64,000 bases of DNA from Tenacibaculum larymnensis (GTDB taxonomy: Bacteria; Bacteroidota; Bacteroidia; Flavobacteriales; Flavobacteriaceae): positions 186,001 to 250,000 of the forward strand of contig NZ_JAIWJY010000002.1 of assembly GCF_028829235.1 (NCBI RefSeq), in the 5' to 3' direction. The position numbers and the translations under genes were made by a program. Below, piece after piece: positions 1 through 9,636 of the stretch. The notes under the pieces are model-generated. The model had not been told where the DNA came from and did not search any database. It saw only the letters and a list, made by a program, of their open reading frames with translations. Each line of letters begins with the position of its first letter. Positions within the stretch are counted from its first letter, which is position 1.

Positions 1-1600
1 GCATTTCTTTGTTGTCGTTTTTTAAATCAGCAGGATGTACATCAACAACCTTAACAATCCAATCGGCAGCAGAACCCGTGGTAGCTACTTGCAGTTTTGC
101 CAAAATATCACCAGCAAGTGTAAAGTCTTCGGTTAATACATCTGTTTCATAAACGAGTACATCAGGTCTACGAGCAGCAAAACGCTGATCGTCTGTCATA
201 TATTTACGTGGAGTGAATACCGTTTTTATGTCTTCTGAATAAGGTACAGGTCGCTTAATGTCACTAATAAAACTAACCTTGTTATTTCCTTTTTGAGTTG
301 CTGTTAATTCTTGATTTTCTGAAAGGAAAAATGTTTGTTTTTGAGCGTTTTTTGGTGGCCATGCATCGTAAGATTTCCACGTTTTTTTACCTGTATCAAA
401 AACATAAGCTTCTGGTAATCCTGAGTTTTTAGAACCATCACCTTTTAAGAAATGATTGAAGAACTTGGTTTCTACCTCTTTTTGAAATTTTAAAGAGATT
501 GAATCTCCAAAGTAGTAGTTACCAACTTTGTTAGCTACTTTATTTCTAGACCATCCGCCATGATCCCAAGGTCCAAAAACGATTGTATTATAGTTGTTTG
601 GTTGATTTTTTTCAATGTTTTTGTAGGTTTCCAATGGACCATATAAGTCTTCAGCATCAAATTCACCTCCAACAATCATCGTTGCTACAGTAGAAGGAAC
701 CTTATCTAAATGTTGAATGATTCCTTTACTTTGCCATACTGAGTCGTAATTAGGGTGCTCTACAATTTCTTTCCAAAAGAAATCATCAATACGTTCTTTA
801 TTTTCAACAACTTTGGTATCTAACTTATCGTACTGAAAATATTCGTTTAAGTTTTTAAGAGGTCCTTTATCTAAGAAAAACTGATATTGGTCTTGAGTTT
901 TCATATCAGGAAATGAGTACCAAGCTGAATCGGTAGGTTGATCTTTGTATGTACCAAATAAAGAAATGGCTTTAAAGTAGCTCAATAAGAAAGCTCCGTT
1001 ATGGTGGAAATCGTCAAAAAAGAAATCTCCAATACAAGCTTGTGGTGAAGCAGCTTTTAAAGCTGGATGTGCATCAATAGTTGAAACAGTAGCGTAGTGA
1101 CCAGGATATGAAATTCCCCATGTACCTACCTTGCCATTATTGTTTGCTACATTGTTAACTAACCAATCAATAGTGTCATAGGTATCTGTAGTTTCATCGG
1201 CTTGTTTTTCTGTTTTATTTGGAATGTATGCACGCATGTTGTCGTATACTCCTTCACTCATCCAACGTCCGCGAACATCTTGATATACGATAATATTACC
1301 CTCTTTCATTAAAACTGGGTTTGGACCAATTTTTTTTCTGAATTTATCTTCTCCATAAGGTTGACAACTATACGGAGTACGTTGTAACAAAATAGAGTAG
1401 GTTTTACTAGTGTCTTTTGGTGAGTAGATAGTGGCATGAAGTTTTACGCCATCTCTCATTGTAATTTTCACTTCTTTTTTAGTGTAATGGTCTTTTACGT
1501 AAGTGTTTTCTGTCTTTTCAGCTTTCTTTGCTGTTGTTTTTTTTGTGCAGCTAGCAAATGAGATTGCTAGTATAAATAATAAAAGTAAGTTTTTTTTCAT
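1..1600 (-). CDS. CocE/NonD-family alpha/beta-hydrolase lipoprotein (3' end beyond window)
   Basis: About 533 codons are visible; the C-terminus lies outside the window. The N-terminus is a lipoprotein signal (MKKNLLLLFILAISFASC, lipobox Cys at 18), so the enzyme is probably anchored in the cell envelope. The catalytic set of the X-Pro dipeptidyl-peptidase/CocE class can be read directly: nucleophile in GISYPG (Ser near residue 164), Asp in GGEFDAED and His in GPWDHGGW. Such enzymes cleave acyl or peptide bonds; family members are annotated as X-Pro dipeptidyl-peptidase, cocaine esterase or glutaryl-7-ACA acylase, and the sequence alone does not fix the substrate. A C-terminal jelly-roll domain begins before the window edge. 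The start at 1600 is chosen because it gives the lipoprotein signal. Confidence 0.9.
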   Translation of the reverse strand, partial: MKKNLLLLFILAISFASCTKKTTAKKAEKTENTYVKDHYTKKEVKITMRDGVKLHATIYSPKDTSKTYSILLQRTPYSCQPYGEDKFRKKIGPNPVLMKEGNIIVYQDVRGRWMSEGVYDNMRAYIPNKTEKQADETTDTYDTIDWLVNNVANNNGKVGTWGISYPGHYATVSTIDAHPALKAASPQACIGDFFFDDFHHNGAFLLSYFKAISLFGTYKDQPTDSAWYSFPDMKTQDQYQFFLDKGPLKNLNEYFQYDKLDTKVVENKERIDDFFWKEIVEHPNYDSVWQSKGIIQHLDKVPSTVATMIVGGEFDAEDLYGPLETYKNIEKNQPNNYNTIVFGPWDHGGWSRNKVANKVGNYYFGDSISLKFQKEVETKFFNHFLKGDGSKNSGLPEAYVFDTGKKTWKSYDAWPPKNAQKQTFFLSENQELTATQKGNNKVSFISDIKRPVPYSEDIKTVFTPRKYMTDDQRFAARRPDVLVYETDVLTEDFTLAGDILAKLQVATTGSAADWIVKVVDVHPADLKNDNKEM

Positions 1601-1640
1601 TATAGTTTTTTAGTAGATGGAAGGTAAATGTAAAAAAAAT

Positions 1641-1665
1641 AACAGCAACCTATTAGATTGCTGTT
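1641..1665 (-). terminator. Rho-independent terminator after the zinc metalloprotease
   Basis: An 8-bp stem AACAGCAA/TTGCTGTT with a 9-nt loop is followed on the minus strand by a T-rich run. It lies 12 nt past the metalloprotease stop and separates it from the CocE-type gene. Confidence 0.8.
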
Positions 1666-1677
1666 ATTTAAGAAAAA

Positions 1678-4176
1678 TTATTTATTTGGATTTAGAATAG
1701 TGTCTATTCTATCTACCGCATCTTGTAAGTGGTAACGAGTTATGGTGTTACGAGCAGAAAGAATACTTCTTTTAATGTCTCTTTGTAAACGTTTTAATTC
1801 TCCTCTTACTACAGGTTTAATATCTGATTGATTAATAGTAACGGCTGTTTGCTTAAAGTAACCTCTGTCGCTTTTAGCAGCTTTTTGATCTTTCGCTTTA
1901 TTTAGTAAAAAGTCTAATCTGTCTAAATGTGCACGTTGTAGGTTTCTACGATACGGATCTATAGTTTTGTTAGCATATACTTCACTCCAAATACCTTTGC
2001 GTAAATCTCCCATCATTTGAAGAAGTGTGTAAGCTTTATTACCATTCAGCGTTTCGTTTTCAATCATACGTGTTAATCTTCCAGTTTTTAAAACTCTATT
2101 TAACGTTCGTACTTGTAAACCTCTAATACGCTCAATAACACCTGAGTGTTGTGTTTTACTAATAATATTTTCGTCAATTAACCAATTTGGAGTTTTAAAT
2201 AACTCATCATTTACAAATTGTAACGCTCTTTTTTGGTGTTCTTTTGGAACGTGAATGTATACAGCACCATCTTGATCGGCAGTTTTAAAGTATTCATATA
2301 CACCACCAATATTAGAACTTACGTGCCCCATGTATCTGTTAAACTGTCCAACTACTTGTCCGTACATAGTTTTAAGTTCTTCGTAGGTTTCACCATCTTC
2401 GGTAGTCCACTCTTCTAAACGAGGTAAAATACGTTGTAGGTTTTTAATACCATAAGCACTCGCTTTCATAGCATCGTCTCCTAAATCTTCTGTTTGTGAA
2501 CTAGGATCAATAATGTTACGAACTTGTTGGTGTCCAAATCTGTAAACAGGATTTCCAGCTTTCTCTTTAATCCACTTATTTAATACAGATTTTTCTTCCT
2601 TAGCAGATTTATCTAAGATTGGTCTGTACCCCCAATTGATAGCATACTTGTCGTAAGGACCAATATTAGGCATTAATGCCACACCTTTGTCTTCTGGTTG
2701 TGCCACGTAGTTAAAACGAGCATAATCCATAATTGAAGGAGCAGTTCCATTTTTCTTAGTGAATTCAGCTGAACGTAAAGAGTCTACAGGATAAGCAACT
2801 GAGCTTCCCATGTTATGAGGGAGTCCTAGTGTATGTCCAACTTCGTGAGAAGAAACGAAACGAATAAGACGTCCCATAATTTCATCTTTAAACTTATTTG
2901 TTCTTGCTTCTGGATTAATAGCTGCTGTTTGTACAAAATACCAGTTGTGTAATAAGGTCATTACATTGTGGTACCAGTTAATGTCTGATTCTAAAATCTC
3001 TCCAGAACGAGGATCACTAACGTGAGGTCCGTTTGCATTTGGAATTGGAGATGCTAAATAACGAACTACAGAATAACGTACATCTTCAGGGCTCCAATCT
3101 GGGTTTTCTTCTTTAGTAGGTGCATCTTTAGCTATAATTGCATTTTTAAATCCAGCAGCCTCAAAAGCAACTTGCCAATCTTCAATACCTTGTTTGATGT
3201 ACTTACGCCATTTTTTTGGTGTAGCTCTGTCAATGTAGTATACAATTTGTTTTTTTGGTTCTACTAATTCACCTCTTTTAAACTTTTCAAGGTCTTCATC
3301 TTTTACTTCTAAACGCCATCTGTCTAAGTAGGTAACTGATTTACTTTTTTGAGCATCTAAACCATAATCTGTTTGAAAACTAGTAAACCATCCAACACGC
3401 TCATCAAAATAACGTCTTTTCATAGGGGTTTTAGGAAGTAAAATCATAGAGTTACTTAACTCCATAGTTACAGAACCTACACTTGAATTCGAAGGCGGAT
3501 TTCCTGCAATGTATGTTTTAACATTTCTAACTTCTATGTTTTGAGGATAACTGCTAATTCTGTCAATATAAGATCTCGTTTTATCCATTTTAGAAATCTT
3601 ATAACGCTTTCTACTTCTTTGAGGGAAAGCAATTGCTTTTACATCACCTTCAAAAAGTGGACTAGCATCAATTACAGTAGCTGTTGAGTCTTTACTAAAT
3701 GCTTTGATTGGAAAGGCATATAAGATAGGTTCAAAATTAGAGTTTACAACGGCTTCGTGTACTGGTAAAATAGTGTCTGCTACAACATTGTGAGAAACTA
3801 CTTTTAGTAAAATTTGTTTCTTGTTTTTTACCCAACGTAACACTTGTGTATTTTGTTTTCCACCTCCAAAACCAATTCCGCTAGCTGTTTTGGCTATTCT
3901 GGTAACCATTAGCATTTCTCGGTTTAGAAGAGAATCTGGAATTTCAAATAAATATTTAGAGTCTTTTGAGTGAACTTTAAACAAACCTTCGTCTGTTTTG
4001 TGTTTTTTGGTAACAACTTTTTCGTAAGGTTGTATACCGCCCTTTTTAGGTTTGTCTTTTTTAGTGGTAGTCTCTTTTTTTGCGTTTTTTTTCATCTTTC
4101 GTTGTGCTTCTGCATTCAAAGAAACTCCTAAAGCAAGAAATACCACTAAAATAGTTGAAAGTATTTTTTTAGTCAT
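1678..4176 (-). CDS. secreted zinc-dependent metalloprotease (DUF5117/DUF5118/DUF4953 type)
   Basis: 832 residues with an N-terminal signal peptide ending near NAEA, then a Lys-rich linker. The zinc site HEVGHTLGLPH (HExxHxxGxxH, metzincin type) lies near residues 443-453. The order of segments matches the Bacteroidota family with DUF5118 and DUF5117 before a DUF4953 catalytic part. These proteins are exported and presumed to degrade proteins outside the cytoplasm; the natural substrate is unknown. No Por secretion (T9SS) C-terminal domain is evident. The gene stands alone between terminators. High confidence for the family, none for the substrate. Confidence 0.92.
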   Translation of the reverse strand: MTKKILSTILVVFLALGVSLNAEAQRKMKKNAKKETTTKKDKPKKGGIQPYEKVVTKKHKTDEGLFKVHSKDSKYLFEIPDSLLNREMLMVTRIAKTASGIGFGGGKQNTQVLRWVKNKKQILLKVVSHNVVADTILPVHEAVVNSNFEPILYAFPIKAFSKDSTATVIDASPLFEGDVKAIAFPQRSRKRYKISKMDKTRSYIDRISSYPQNIEVRNVKTYIAGNPPSNSSVGSVTMELSNSMILLPKTPMKRRYFDERVGWFTSFQTDYGLDAQKSKSVTYLDRWRLEVKDEDLEKFKRGELVEPKKQIVYYIDRATPKKWRKYIKQGIEDWQVAFEAAGFKNAIIAKDAPTKEENPDWSPEDVRYSVVRYLASPIPNANGPHVSDPRSGEILESDINWYHNVMTLLHNWYFVQTAAINPEARTNKFKDEIMGRLIRFVSSHEVGHTLGLPHNMGSSVAYPVDSLRSAEFTKKNGTAPSIMDYARFNYVAQPEDKGVALMPNIGPYDKYAINWGYRPILDKSAKEEKSVLNKWIKEKAGNPVYRFGHQQVRNIIDPSSQTEDLGDDAMKASAYGIKNLQRILPRLEEWTTEDGETYEELKTMYGQVVGQFNRYMGHVSSNIGGVYEYFKTADQDGAVYIHVPKEHQKRALQFVNDELFKTPNWLIDENIISKTQHSGVIERIRGLQVRTLNRVLKTGRLTRMIENETLNGNKAYTLLQMMGDLRKGIWSEVYANKTIDPYRRNLQRAHLDRLDFLLNKAKDQKAAKSDRGYFKQTAVTINQSDIKPVVRGELKRLQRDIKRSILSARNTITRYHLQDAVDRIDTILNPNK

Positions 4177-4280
4177 TGTAAAAATTAATTGAATAAATAA
4201 GGGCGGAAATTAGTAAAACTACTTTCGGTATTATCTTAATTAATTGTTAAAGGGAAGTTAAACTAAATGGAGTGAGTAGT

Positions 4281-4838
4281 TTATACTTCATAATTCATAT
4301 TAGGTGATAACTTAGTCGTTTTTTTACGCTCTATTTTTTTTCTCACTTTTTTTAATCCCTTGTTTACAACATCTTTCATTTTTTGTAGTTGTTCTTGTAG
4401 AGTTTCTTGAGTAAAAGTTTTAGGTTCTTTTTTTTCTAAAAGCTTATTAATTCTTTTAACTTGATTCTTTTTGTTGAAATCAACCAGTTTAAATTTCGCA
4501 CCTGCAGAAAAAGCTCCCATTACAGCATTAGTTTCAACTAAATAAACTTTGTCAGCTTCTAAATTAGCTTCTAACACATCAATGTTTTCAGCTTTAATCC
4601 AAAATACTTTTTCTCCTGGATCACATTCATAACGTAAATAGTTAACACCATTAAATCTTCCAAGATAATTTTCTTTATCAAAATACCTAATGTTCATTAA
4701 AGCTCCTAAACCAGTCGTTCTTAGAAAGTAAATTACAGACTTTCCTTTAGCAGGAGGGATAATTTTTTCAGTTTGTATTTGAGAAAAGGCTTGAAGTGAT
4801 AAAAATAATAGTAATAGAAAAGTAATGTTTTTTTTCAT
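4281..4838 (-). CDS. small secreted protein, DUF2846-like
   Basis: 185 residues. A signal peptide (MKKNITFLLLLFLSLQAFSQ) is followed by a beta-rich segment of about 100 residues beginning PPAKGKSVIYFLRTTG, which resembles DUF2846 proteins (compare VIYFLR, LGRFNG, YLVETNAVMGAFSAGAKF). The last 50 residues are a Lys-rich amphipathic helix. The function is unknown; DUF2846 proteins are periplasmic or lipoprotein-like. It is divergent from ygiQ across a 143-bp region. Confidence 0.6.
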   Translation of the reverse strand: MKKNITFLLLLFLSLQAFSQIQTEKIIPPAKGKSVIYFLRTTGLGALMNIRYFDKENYLGRFNGVNYLRYECDPGEKVFWIKAENIDVLEANLEADKVYLVETNAVMGAFSAGAKFKLVDFNKKNQVKRINKLLEKKEPKTFTQETLQEQLQKMKDVVNKGLKKVRKKIERKKTTKLSPNMNYEV

Positions 4839-4944
4839 TTTGGGTTTTTATTTAAATTAATTAGGGAATAAATCTAGTTAAAAATTATGAGTTTATTTTT
4901 CTTGTTAGTTGTGTTTATAATGTAGTTTTCAGTTTTTTACTGTA

Positions 4945-4974
4945 TTGTAGTGTAAATAAAACCCCGTACCTTTG
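4945..4974 (+). promoter_or_regulatory. Bacteroidota-type promoter of ygiQ
   Basis: TTG at 4945-4947 and TACCTTTG (consensus TAnnTTTG) at 4967-4974 are separated by 19 nt, the usual spacing for the main Bacteroidota sigma factor. The ygiQ ATG follows only 7 nt after the -7 box, so the transcript should have almost no leader. Confidence 0.75.
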
Positions 4975-4981
4975 CAGCGGC

Positions 4982-6934
4982 ATGAGAATAAGACGACTTT
5001 CAGATTGGTTACCGACTACAAAAAAGGAGGTGAAGTTAAGAGGATGGGATGAATTAGATGTAATCCTATTCAGTGGAGATGCATACGTAGATCATCCATC
5101 ATTTGGTCCTGCAGTAATTGGGCGTATTTTAGAGAGTTACGGCTTGCGTGTGGCAATTGTTCCACAACCAAGTGTACATGACAATTTGCAAGATTTTGAG
5201 AAGTTAGGAACTCCAAGGTTATTCTTTGCAGTAACAGGTGGTTGTATGGATCCGATGGTAAGTAATTACACGGCTAGTAAACGTCGTCGTGATAAGGATG
5301 CTTATACGCCTAATGGAGATAAAGGGTTCAGACCTGATTATGCAACTTCAGTATATTCTAAAATTTTAAAAGAAAAGTTTCCAGATGTTCCTGTGTTAAT
5401 TGGAGGAATAGAAGCTTCGCTACGTCGTGTTACACATTATGATTACTGGTCTGATAAATTATTACCAACGATTTTAGAAACTTCTAAAGCCGATATGTTG
5501 GTATACGGAATGGGTGAGCAGCCACTAAGAGAAATTGTGGAGTTGTTGCAAAAAGGAGTGCCATTTTCGAGTTTAAAAACTATTAAGCAGACAGCTGTTT
5601 TATTAGAAGAAGAAGAGAAAACTCCGAAAAATAAGAACTGGGACGATGTAGAAATTAGTTCGCATGAAGTTTGTTTGAAGGATAAGAAGGCTTATGCTTC
5701 TAACTTTAAAGTGATAGAGCAGGAGTCGAACAAATTATATGCACGTCGTATTTTTCAAAAGGTAGGAAATAAAAAACTGATGATTAATCCACCGTTTCCA
5801 ACAATGACAGAGGAAGAAATTGATGCTTCATTTGACTTGCCTTTTACACGATTACCACATCCAAAGTATAACAAACGTGGACCTATACCCGCGTTTGAAA
5901 TGATTAAGTTTTCTATTAATATTCACCGTGGATGTTTTGGAGGATGTAGTTTTTGTACCATTTCAGCGCACCAAGGAAAGTTTATTGCAAGTAGGAGTCA
6001 AGAATCTGTTTTAAAGGAAGTAGATCAAGTTGCCCAAATGGATGACTTTAAAGGGTACTTATCTGATATTGGAGGACCATCGGCGAATATGTACAAAATG
6101 AAAGGTAAAGTACAATCGATTTGTGACAAATGTGTTGCTCCGTCGTGTATTTCACCAGTAATTTGTAGTAATTTAGATACCTCACATAAACCATTAACTG
6201 AGTTGTATCAAGCTGTTGATGCACATCCGAAGGTGAAAAAATCATTTATTGGAAGTGGTATTCGACACGATATGTTAGTGCCTGAATTCAATAAAAATGC
6301 AGACCCAAAGGAGTTAGATGCATATACTGAAGAGGTAATGACCAAACACGTTTCAGGTAGACTTAAAGTTGCTCCTGAGCATACATCTGATCCAGTATTA
6401 AAGTTAATGCGTAAGCCTTCGTTTAAGTATTTTCACTTATTTAAAGATAGGTTCGATCGTATTAATATTAAAAAGAAATTAAAACTTCAGTTAATACCTT
6501 ACTTTATATCTAGTCATCCTGCTTGTGAGGCGGAAGATATGGCAAATTTAGCTGCTGAGACCAAAGATATGGGCTTCCAGTTAGAGCAAGTACAAGGGTT
6601 TACACCAACACCGATGACGGTTGCTACGGTAATTTATTACAGTGGATACCATCCTTATACTTTAAAAGAAGTAAAAACTCCGAAAACTAAAAAGGAGAAG
6701 GAAGATCAACATAAGTTTTTCTTTTGGTATAAAAAGGAAAACAAAAAGTGGATTAAAGATACATTGAACAAAGTTGGTCGTACTGATTTATTGAAAAAAT
6801 TACTTCCAGAAGACACTTCTTGGAGAAAAAATAAAGCAGGAAAAACTAAAAATACATTTGATGATACTGTAACGTATAAACCATCAAAACCTTCTAGAAG
6901 AAAGAATAAAGGTTTTAAAAAGAAGAGACGATAA
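4982..6934 (+). CDS. ygiQ: YgiQ-family radical SAM protein
   Basis: 650 residues. The N-terminus carries the family signature (SDWLPTTKKE, then GDAYVDHPSFG), so the protein cannot start later than this ATG. The radical SAM cluster motif CxxxCxxC is at Cys318, Cys322 and Cys325 (RGCFGGCSFC). The central part and the QGFTPTPMTVATVIYYSG segment are typical of YgiQ/UPF0313. The basic C-terminal tail (about 90 residues, rich in Lys) is usual in this phylum. The enzymatic reaction of the family has not been established. Single-gene transcript, ended by the hairpin at 6938-6966. Confidence 0.95.
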   Translation: MRIRRLSDWLPTTKKEVKLRGWDELDVILFSGDAYVDHPSFGPAVIGRILESYGLRVAIVPQPSVHDNLQDFEKLGTPRLFFAVTGGCMDPMVSNYTASKRRRDKDAYTPNGDKGFRPDYATSVYSKILKEKFPDVPVLIGGIEASLRRVTHYDYWSDKLLPTILETSKADMLVYGMGEQPLREIVELLQKGVPFSSLKTIKQTAVLLEEEEKTPKNKNWDDVEISSHEVCLKDKKAYASNFKVIEQESNKLYARRIFQKVGNKKLMINPPFPTMTEEEIDASFDLPFTRLPHPKYNKRGPIPAFEMIKFSINIHRGCFGGCSFCTISAHQGKFIASRSQESVLKEVDQVAQMDDFKGYLSDIGGPSANMYKMKGKVQSICDKCVAPSCISPVICSNLDTSHKPLTELYQAVDAHPKVKKSFIGSGIRHDMLVPEFNKNADPKELDAYTEEVMTKHVSGRLKVAPEHTSDPVLKLMRKPSFKYFHLFKDRFDRINIKKKLKLQLIPYFISSHPACEAEDMANLAAETKDMGFQLEQVQGFTPTPMTVATVIYYSGYHPYTLKEVKTPKTKKEKEDQHKFFFWYKKENKKWIKDTLNKVGRTDLLKKLLPEDTSWRKNKAGKTKNTFDDTVTYKPSKPSRRKNKGFKKKRR

Positions 6935-6937
6935 AAT

Positions 6938-6966
6938 AAAAAATCCGCTGTTAGGCGGATTTTTTT
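6938..6966. terminator. bidirectional terminator
   Basis: ATCCGC (6943-6948) pairs with GCGGAT (6955-6960), with an A-run before and a T-run after that extend the stem. It serves ygiQ on the plus strand and the tail of the convergent small gene that overlaps it. Confidence 0.85.
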
Positions 6967-7240
6967 ATGCTTCGTTTTCCAAACGATTTCGTTTCATTTC
7001 AAAAGCTTCGGTAGCTTGTTTTATAATTTTTAAGGTGTCAGAAGCTCTTACCATTACATTTTCGAGTTCTTTGTCTAAATCTTTTGACTGAATATCGAAT
7101 AGTTGAACCTCAACCATACCAATTTTTTCAATTAAACTTTTTTGCGTGTTTTTAATGTCTTCCATCTTAACTAAAACGGAATTCATTGTATCTAATCTTT
7201 TCTGTTCTTGATCTGTCATAAGTTTCTTTTTTAGTTGCAT
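6965..7240 (-). CDS. small coiled-coil protein of unknown function
   Basis: Up to 91 residues, almost wholly helical, with heptad-like spacing of Leu, Ile, Val and Met. There is no signal peptide or membrane segment. Two starts are possible: 7240, or 7219 (MTDQEQKRLD...), which is preceded by an A/G-rich stretch; I favour 7219. No family recognised. The stop codon lies inside the T-run of the ygiQ terminator, so the two convergent transcripts share that hairpin. Confidence 0.65.
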   Translation of the reverse strand: MQLKKKLMTDQEQKRLDTMNSVLVKMEDIKNTQKSLIEKIGMVEVQLFDIQSKDLDKELENVMVRASDTLKIIKQATEAFEMKRNRLENEA

Positions 7241-7326
7241 TTAAGATATGAAAAAATCAAGAGTTAAGCAAATTGAATGGTTTTTAATGTGTTGATATTT
7301 AGTGTTTTTAGTGGGCGTTCTAATAA

Positions 7327-7355
7327 AAAAAGCAGGAGTTTAACTCCTGCTTTTT
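7327..7355. terminator. terminator after the nadV-like gene
   Basis: GCAGGAG (7332-7338), loop TTTAA, CTCCTGC (7344-7350), flanked by A- and T-runs. It lies just beyond the stop of the nicotinamide phosphoribosyltransferase gene and closes the NAD cluster. Confidence 0.9.
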
Positions 7356-7359
7356 AATA

Positions 7360-8832
7360 CTACTCTGTAAGCTCTAACACACTGTTTTTTGTACGAAGTC
7401 TTATTTCACTTAGTTTTTCATCAACTAACAATTTTCCGTCTTTAAAAACTTCTCGTAACTCGCCTTTTTGTTCTTCATCCCAGCTTACCTGATCGTTGAG
7501 TTTGTATTCTCCATCTTCTAAAGTTATTTTTAATAATCCTTTGGCAGATTTTTTAGTTCCGTCATCAGTAATTGGATCTTTAAAGATTTCTCTTCCCTCT
7601 CCATCTACTTCTCCGTAGGTAGCTTTCATGGCAAATCCAAAAGTATCTCTGGTGTTGTATTGATAAGTGAAAGAACCAATTCCTAAGACTACGTTGGTAG
7701 AAGCAAACCCTTTTTGTTTTAAGCGTTCACAAATTTGTGTTGCTCTTTCAAGGGTAATACTATCGCCATAAATAGCTCCAATATGACTATCTAGCTCTTT
7801 ATATCCTTTTGTATTGGTTGTTCCTCCAAAAACTTCCCAAAGTAGCTGTATAACTCCTTTTTGTTCTTCTTCGGTTTTACCGTTTGAATTTCCACAGATG
7901 ATGTCCACAGGATCACCGCTATCAGGTCTAATTACCACTTTTCCATCTCTGGCTAAGACTTCTTCTTTTAGATTCGGTAAATATTCGGTAAGAACCTTCC
8001 ATAAATCCCAAGTATCAGAAACAATAGAAACAATACCGTTTGGATATACTTCAGTAATTAACCTTTTAAAAGTTTCTTCTTCACCAGTGTTAGTTCCCAT
8101 ACACATTACAGAGTGTTCAGTTGCCGCAACAGAACCACCAATTAACTCATTATCAGAATCTGCATTGTAATACTTTTCTAAAAAGTCCACAGCTGGTATA
8201 GTATCTGTACCAGTAAAACTTAACAGGTGACCAGCAGCACTCATTTCAGCAGCTTCTAAACCAGCCATTCCTCTCATAGAAAAATCGTGCCCTTGCCAAT
8301 CTACCATTTCAGGAACAGATGAGGTTTCTTGTGCGTATTTGTCTAATATTTTTCTATACTGTTTTGCGATGGTTGCAGAATTACATGGTAACCAAACTGT
8401 GGTAGATAATAAGGTTTCAAAGTAATTGGTTAACCAAAAGAACTCTGGCAAAGTATTATACATGGTAAACATTGGTACTCTGATAGGAACTTCAACACCT
8501 TCGGGCAATGCTTTAAAAGTCATAGGAATGTATCCTAAATCGTGTAATGCTGCAATATGTTCAATACCTACTGAGTTTTCACCTAAATAGTTATTAATTC
8601 TTCTACTGTATTGTTTGCAAATTTCTTCTTTTGGTTTGTTAAAAAAGTTGGTTTGAAAATCTTCAATTATATATTTTTTGATGAAGTATTGCAGTCCGAA
8701 AAAAACAACCTTCTCAACTCCTTGAATTCTACTTTTTCTTGGTGTCCAGTTTGAATATACTAACGTAGTATTGTTAGGGTATTGTCTTCTGTGGTCTACT
8801 TTATAACCGTCTGTATATAATAATGGGTTCAT
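7360..8832 (-). CDS. nadV: nicotinamide phosphoribosyltransferase-like enzyme (NadV/NAMPT family)
   Basis: 490 residues, the usual length of bacterial NAMPT homologues. Recognisable blocks: YTDGYKVDHRRQYP at the N-terminus, HDFSMRGMAGLEAA with the nicotinamide-site Asp, FTGTDTIPAV, IRPDSGDPVDI (phosphate/PRPP site) and GIGSFTYQYNTRDTFGFAMK. The established reaction of the family is nicotinamide + PRPP to NMN. It is the last gene of the NAD/ADP-ribose cluster and has its own copy of the NrtR-type operator upstream. Because a short Prs-like protein lies in the same regulon, it could instead be a nicotinamide ADP-ribose-transferase like those of phage NARP1 systems; the sequence does not decide between them. 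Confidence 0.9.
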   Translation of the reverse strand: MNPLLYTDGYKVDHRRQYPNNTTLVYSNWTPRKSRIQGVEKVVFFGLQYFIKKYIIEDFQTNFFNKPKEEICKQYSRRINNYLGENSVGIEHIAALHDLGYIPMTFKALPEGVEVPIRVPMFTMYNTLPEFFWLTNYFETLLSTTVWLPCNSATIAKQYRKILDKYAQETSSVPEMVDWQGHDFSMRGMAGLEAAEMSAAGHLLSFTGTDTIPAVDFLEKYYNADSDNELIGGSVAATEHSVMCMGTNTGEEETFKRLITEVYPNGIVSIVSDTWDLWKVLTEYLPNLKEEVLARDGKVVIRPDSGDPVDIICGNSNGKTEEEQKGVIQLLWEVFGGTTNTKGYKELDSHIGAIYGDSITLERATQICERLKQKGFASTNVVLGIGSFTYQYNTRDTFGFAMKATYGEVDGEGREIFKDPITDDGTKKSAKGLLKITLEDGEYKLNDQVSWDEEQKGELREVFKDGKLLVDEKLSEIRLRTKNSVLELTE

Positions 8833-8847
8833 AGTTTATTATTTTAT

Positions 8848-8866
8848 TTGTGTCAAATTTACGCAA
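8848..8866. promoter_or_regulatory. NrtR-type operator upstream of nadV
   Basis: TTGTGTCAAATTTACGCAA is an imperfect 19-bp palindrome. Its reverse complement matches the site upstream of the prs-like gene at 17 of 19 positions. On the minus strand it starts inside a TTAATTTG -7-like box (8864-8871), so a bound repressor would block initiation. Confidence 0.75.
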
Positions 8867-8903
8867 ATTAAATTATAAGCAAAAATTTTTCTTAATTTTT
8901 ATT

Positions 8904-9629
8904 TTAATTCCTTCCTTTTTCGTTTGAATACAAAGTTTTTACTTGATCACTTTGCCAAAACTTTTTACTGTCAATATCCATAATTGTTAAATATCCTGTA
9001 AATGCAGCGCCAGTATCAATATTCCATAGGTTTAAAGCGTTTATAGGTGTTGATGAATTATAGCGTATAGTTGGTGTGTGACCAATGTATATTTCTGAAT
9101 AGTGTGTGAACCTCTCAGGGTATAACTCTGATTCTTTAGGCAAATCTTTATCAGTAGCTAAAGCAGTTTCCCATAAGGTTCTATCAAAATGATAATTTAA
9201 TTTGAAAGTTTCTTTTTCAACTCCATGCATAGAGGTAAAACCAGCATGAATAAACAAACGATTTTTACTATCGATATGGTAAGGTTTCATTTGTTGAAAA
9301 AATGCTAGATGTTCATGTTTTTGTTCTTCTGAATAAGATTCATAACTCTTTTTGGTTTCTTCTCCACCATGTACTAGCCAAATGGTTTCACCTTCACCAG
9401 TTCTCAACCAATCTTCACACCACAAATCATGATTTCCTTTAATGAAAATACATTTATGCTTTTTGTTTAACTCTATTAAAAAATCAATGACTTGTGCAGA
9501 CTCACTCCAACCATCTACATAATCACCAAGAAAAATTAAGGTATCTTCTATAGTGATTTTGGTTTTTTTTAAAACTTGGGGTAAGGCTTTTAAGCCTCCA
9601 TGAATATCACCAATGACAAATGTTTTCAT
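8904..9629 (-). CDS. metallophosphoesterase (PPP/ApaH-like phosphatase)
   Basis: 241 residues with the full two-metal phosphoesterase set: GDIHGG near the N-terminus, GDYVDGWSES, KGNHDLW, HAGF and IGHTP. This is the calcineurin-like fold used by Ser/Thr phosphatases and diadenosine tetraphosphatases. Cytoplasmic; no signal peptide. It lies 7 nt downstream of kptA and 71 nt upstream of nadV, so it is part of the NAD/ADP-ribose operon. A role in dephosphorylating a nucleotide or RNA-repair product, such as the cyclic phosphate made by KptA, is inference from context. Confidence 0.88.
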   Translation of the reverse strand: MKTFVIGDIHGGLKALPQVLKKTKITIEDTLIFLGDYVDGWSESAQVIDFLIELNKKHKCIFIKGNHDLWCEDWLRTGEGETIWLVHGGEETKKSYESYSEEQKHEHLAFFQQMKPYHIDSKNRLFIHAGFTSMHGVEKETFKLNYHFDRTLWETALATDKDLPKESELYPERFTHYSEIYIGHTPTIRYNSSTPINALNLWNIDTGAAFTGYLTIMDIDSKKFWQSDQVKTLYSNEKGRN

Positions 9630-9636
9630 ACTATTA

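Noticed and set aside
2233..2418. Short frames antisense to large genes (here within the metalloprotease; others throughout)
   Set aside because: They are the mirror of conserved coding sequence, with no promoter, start context or protein features of their own.
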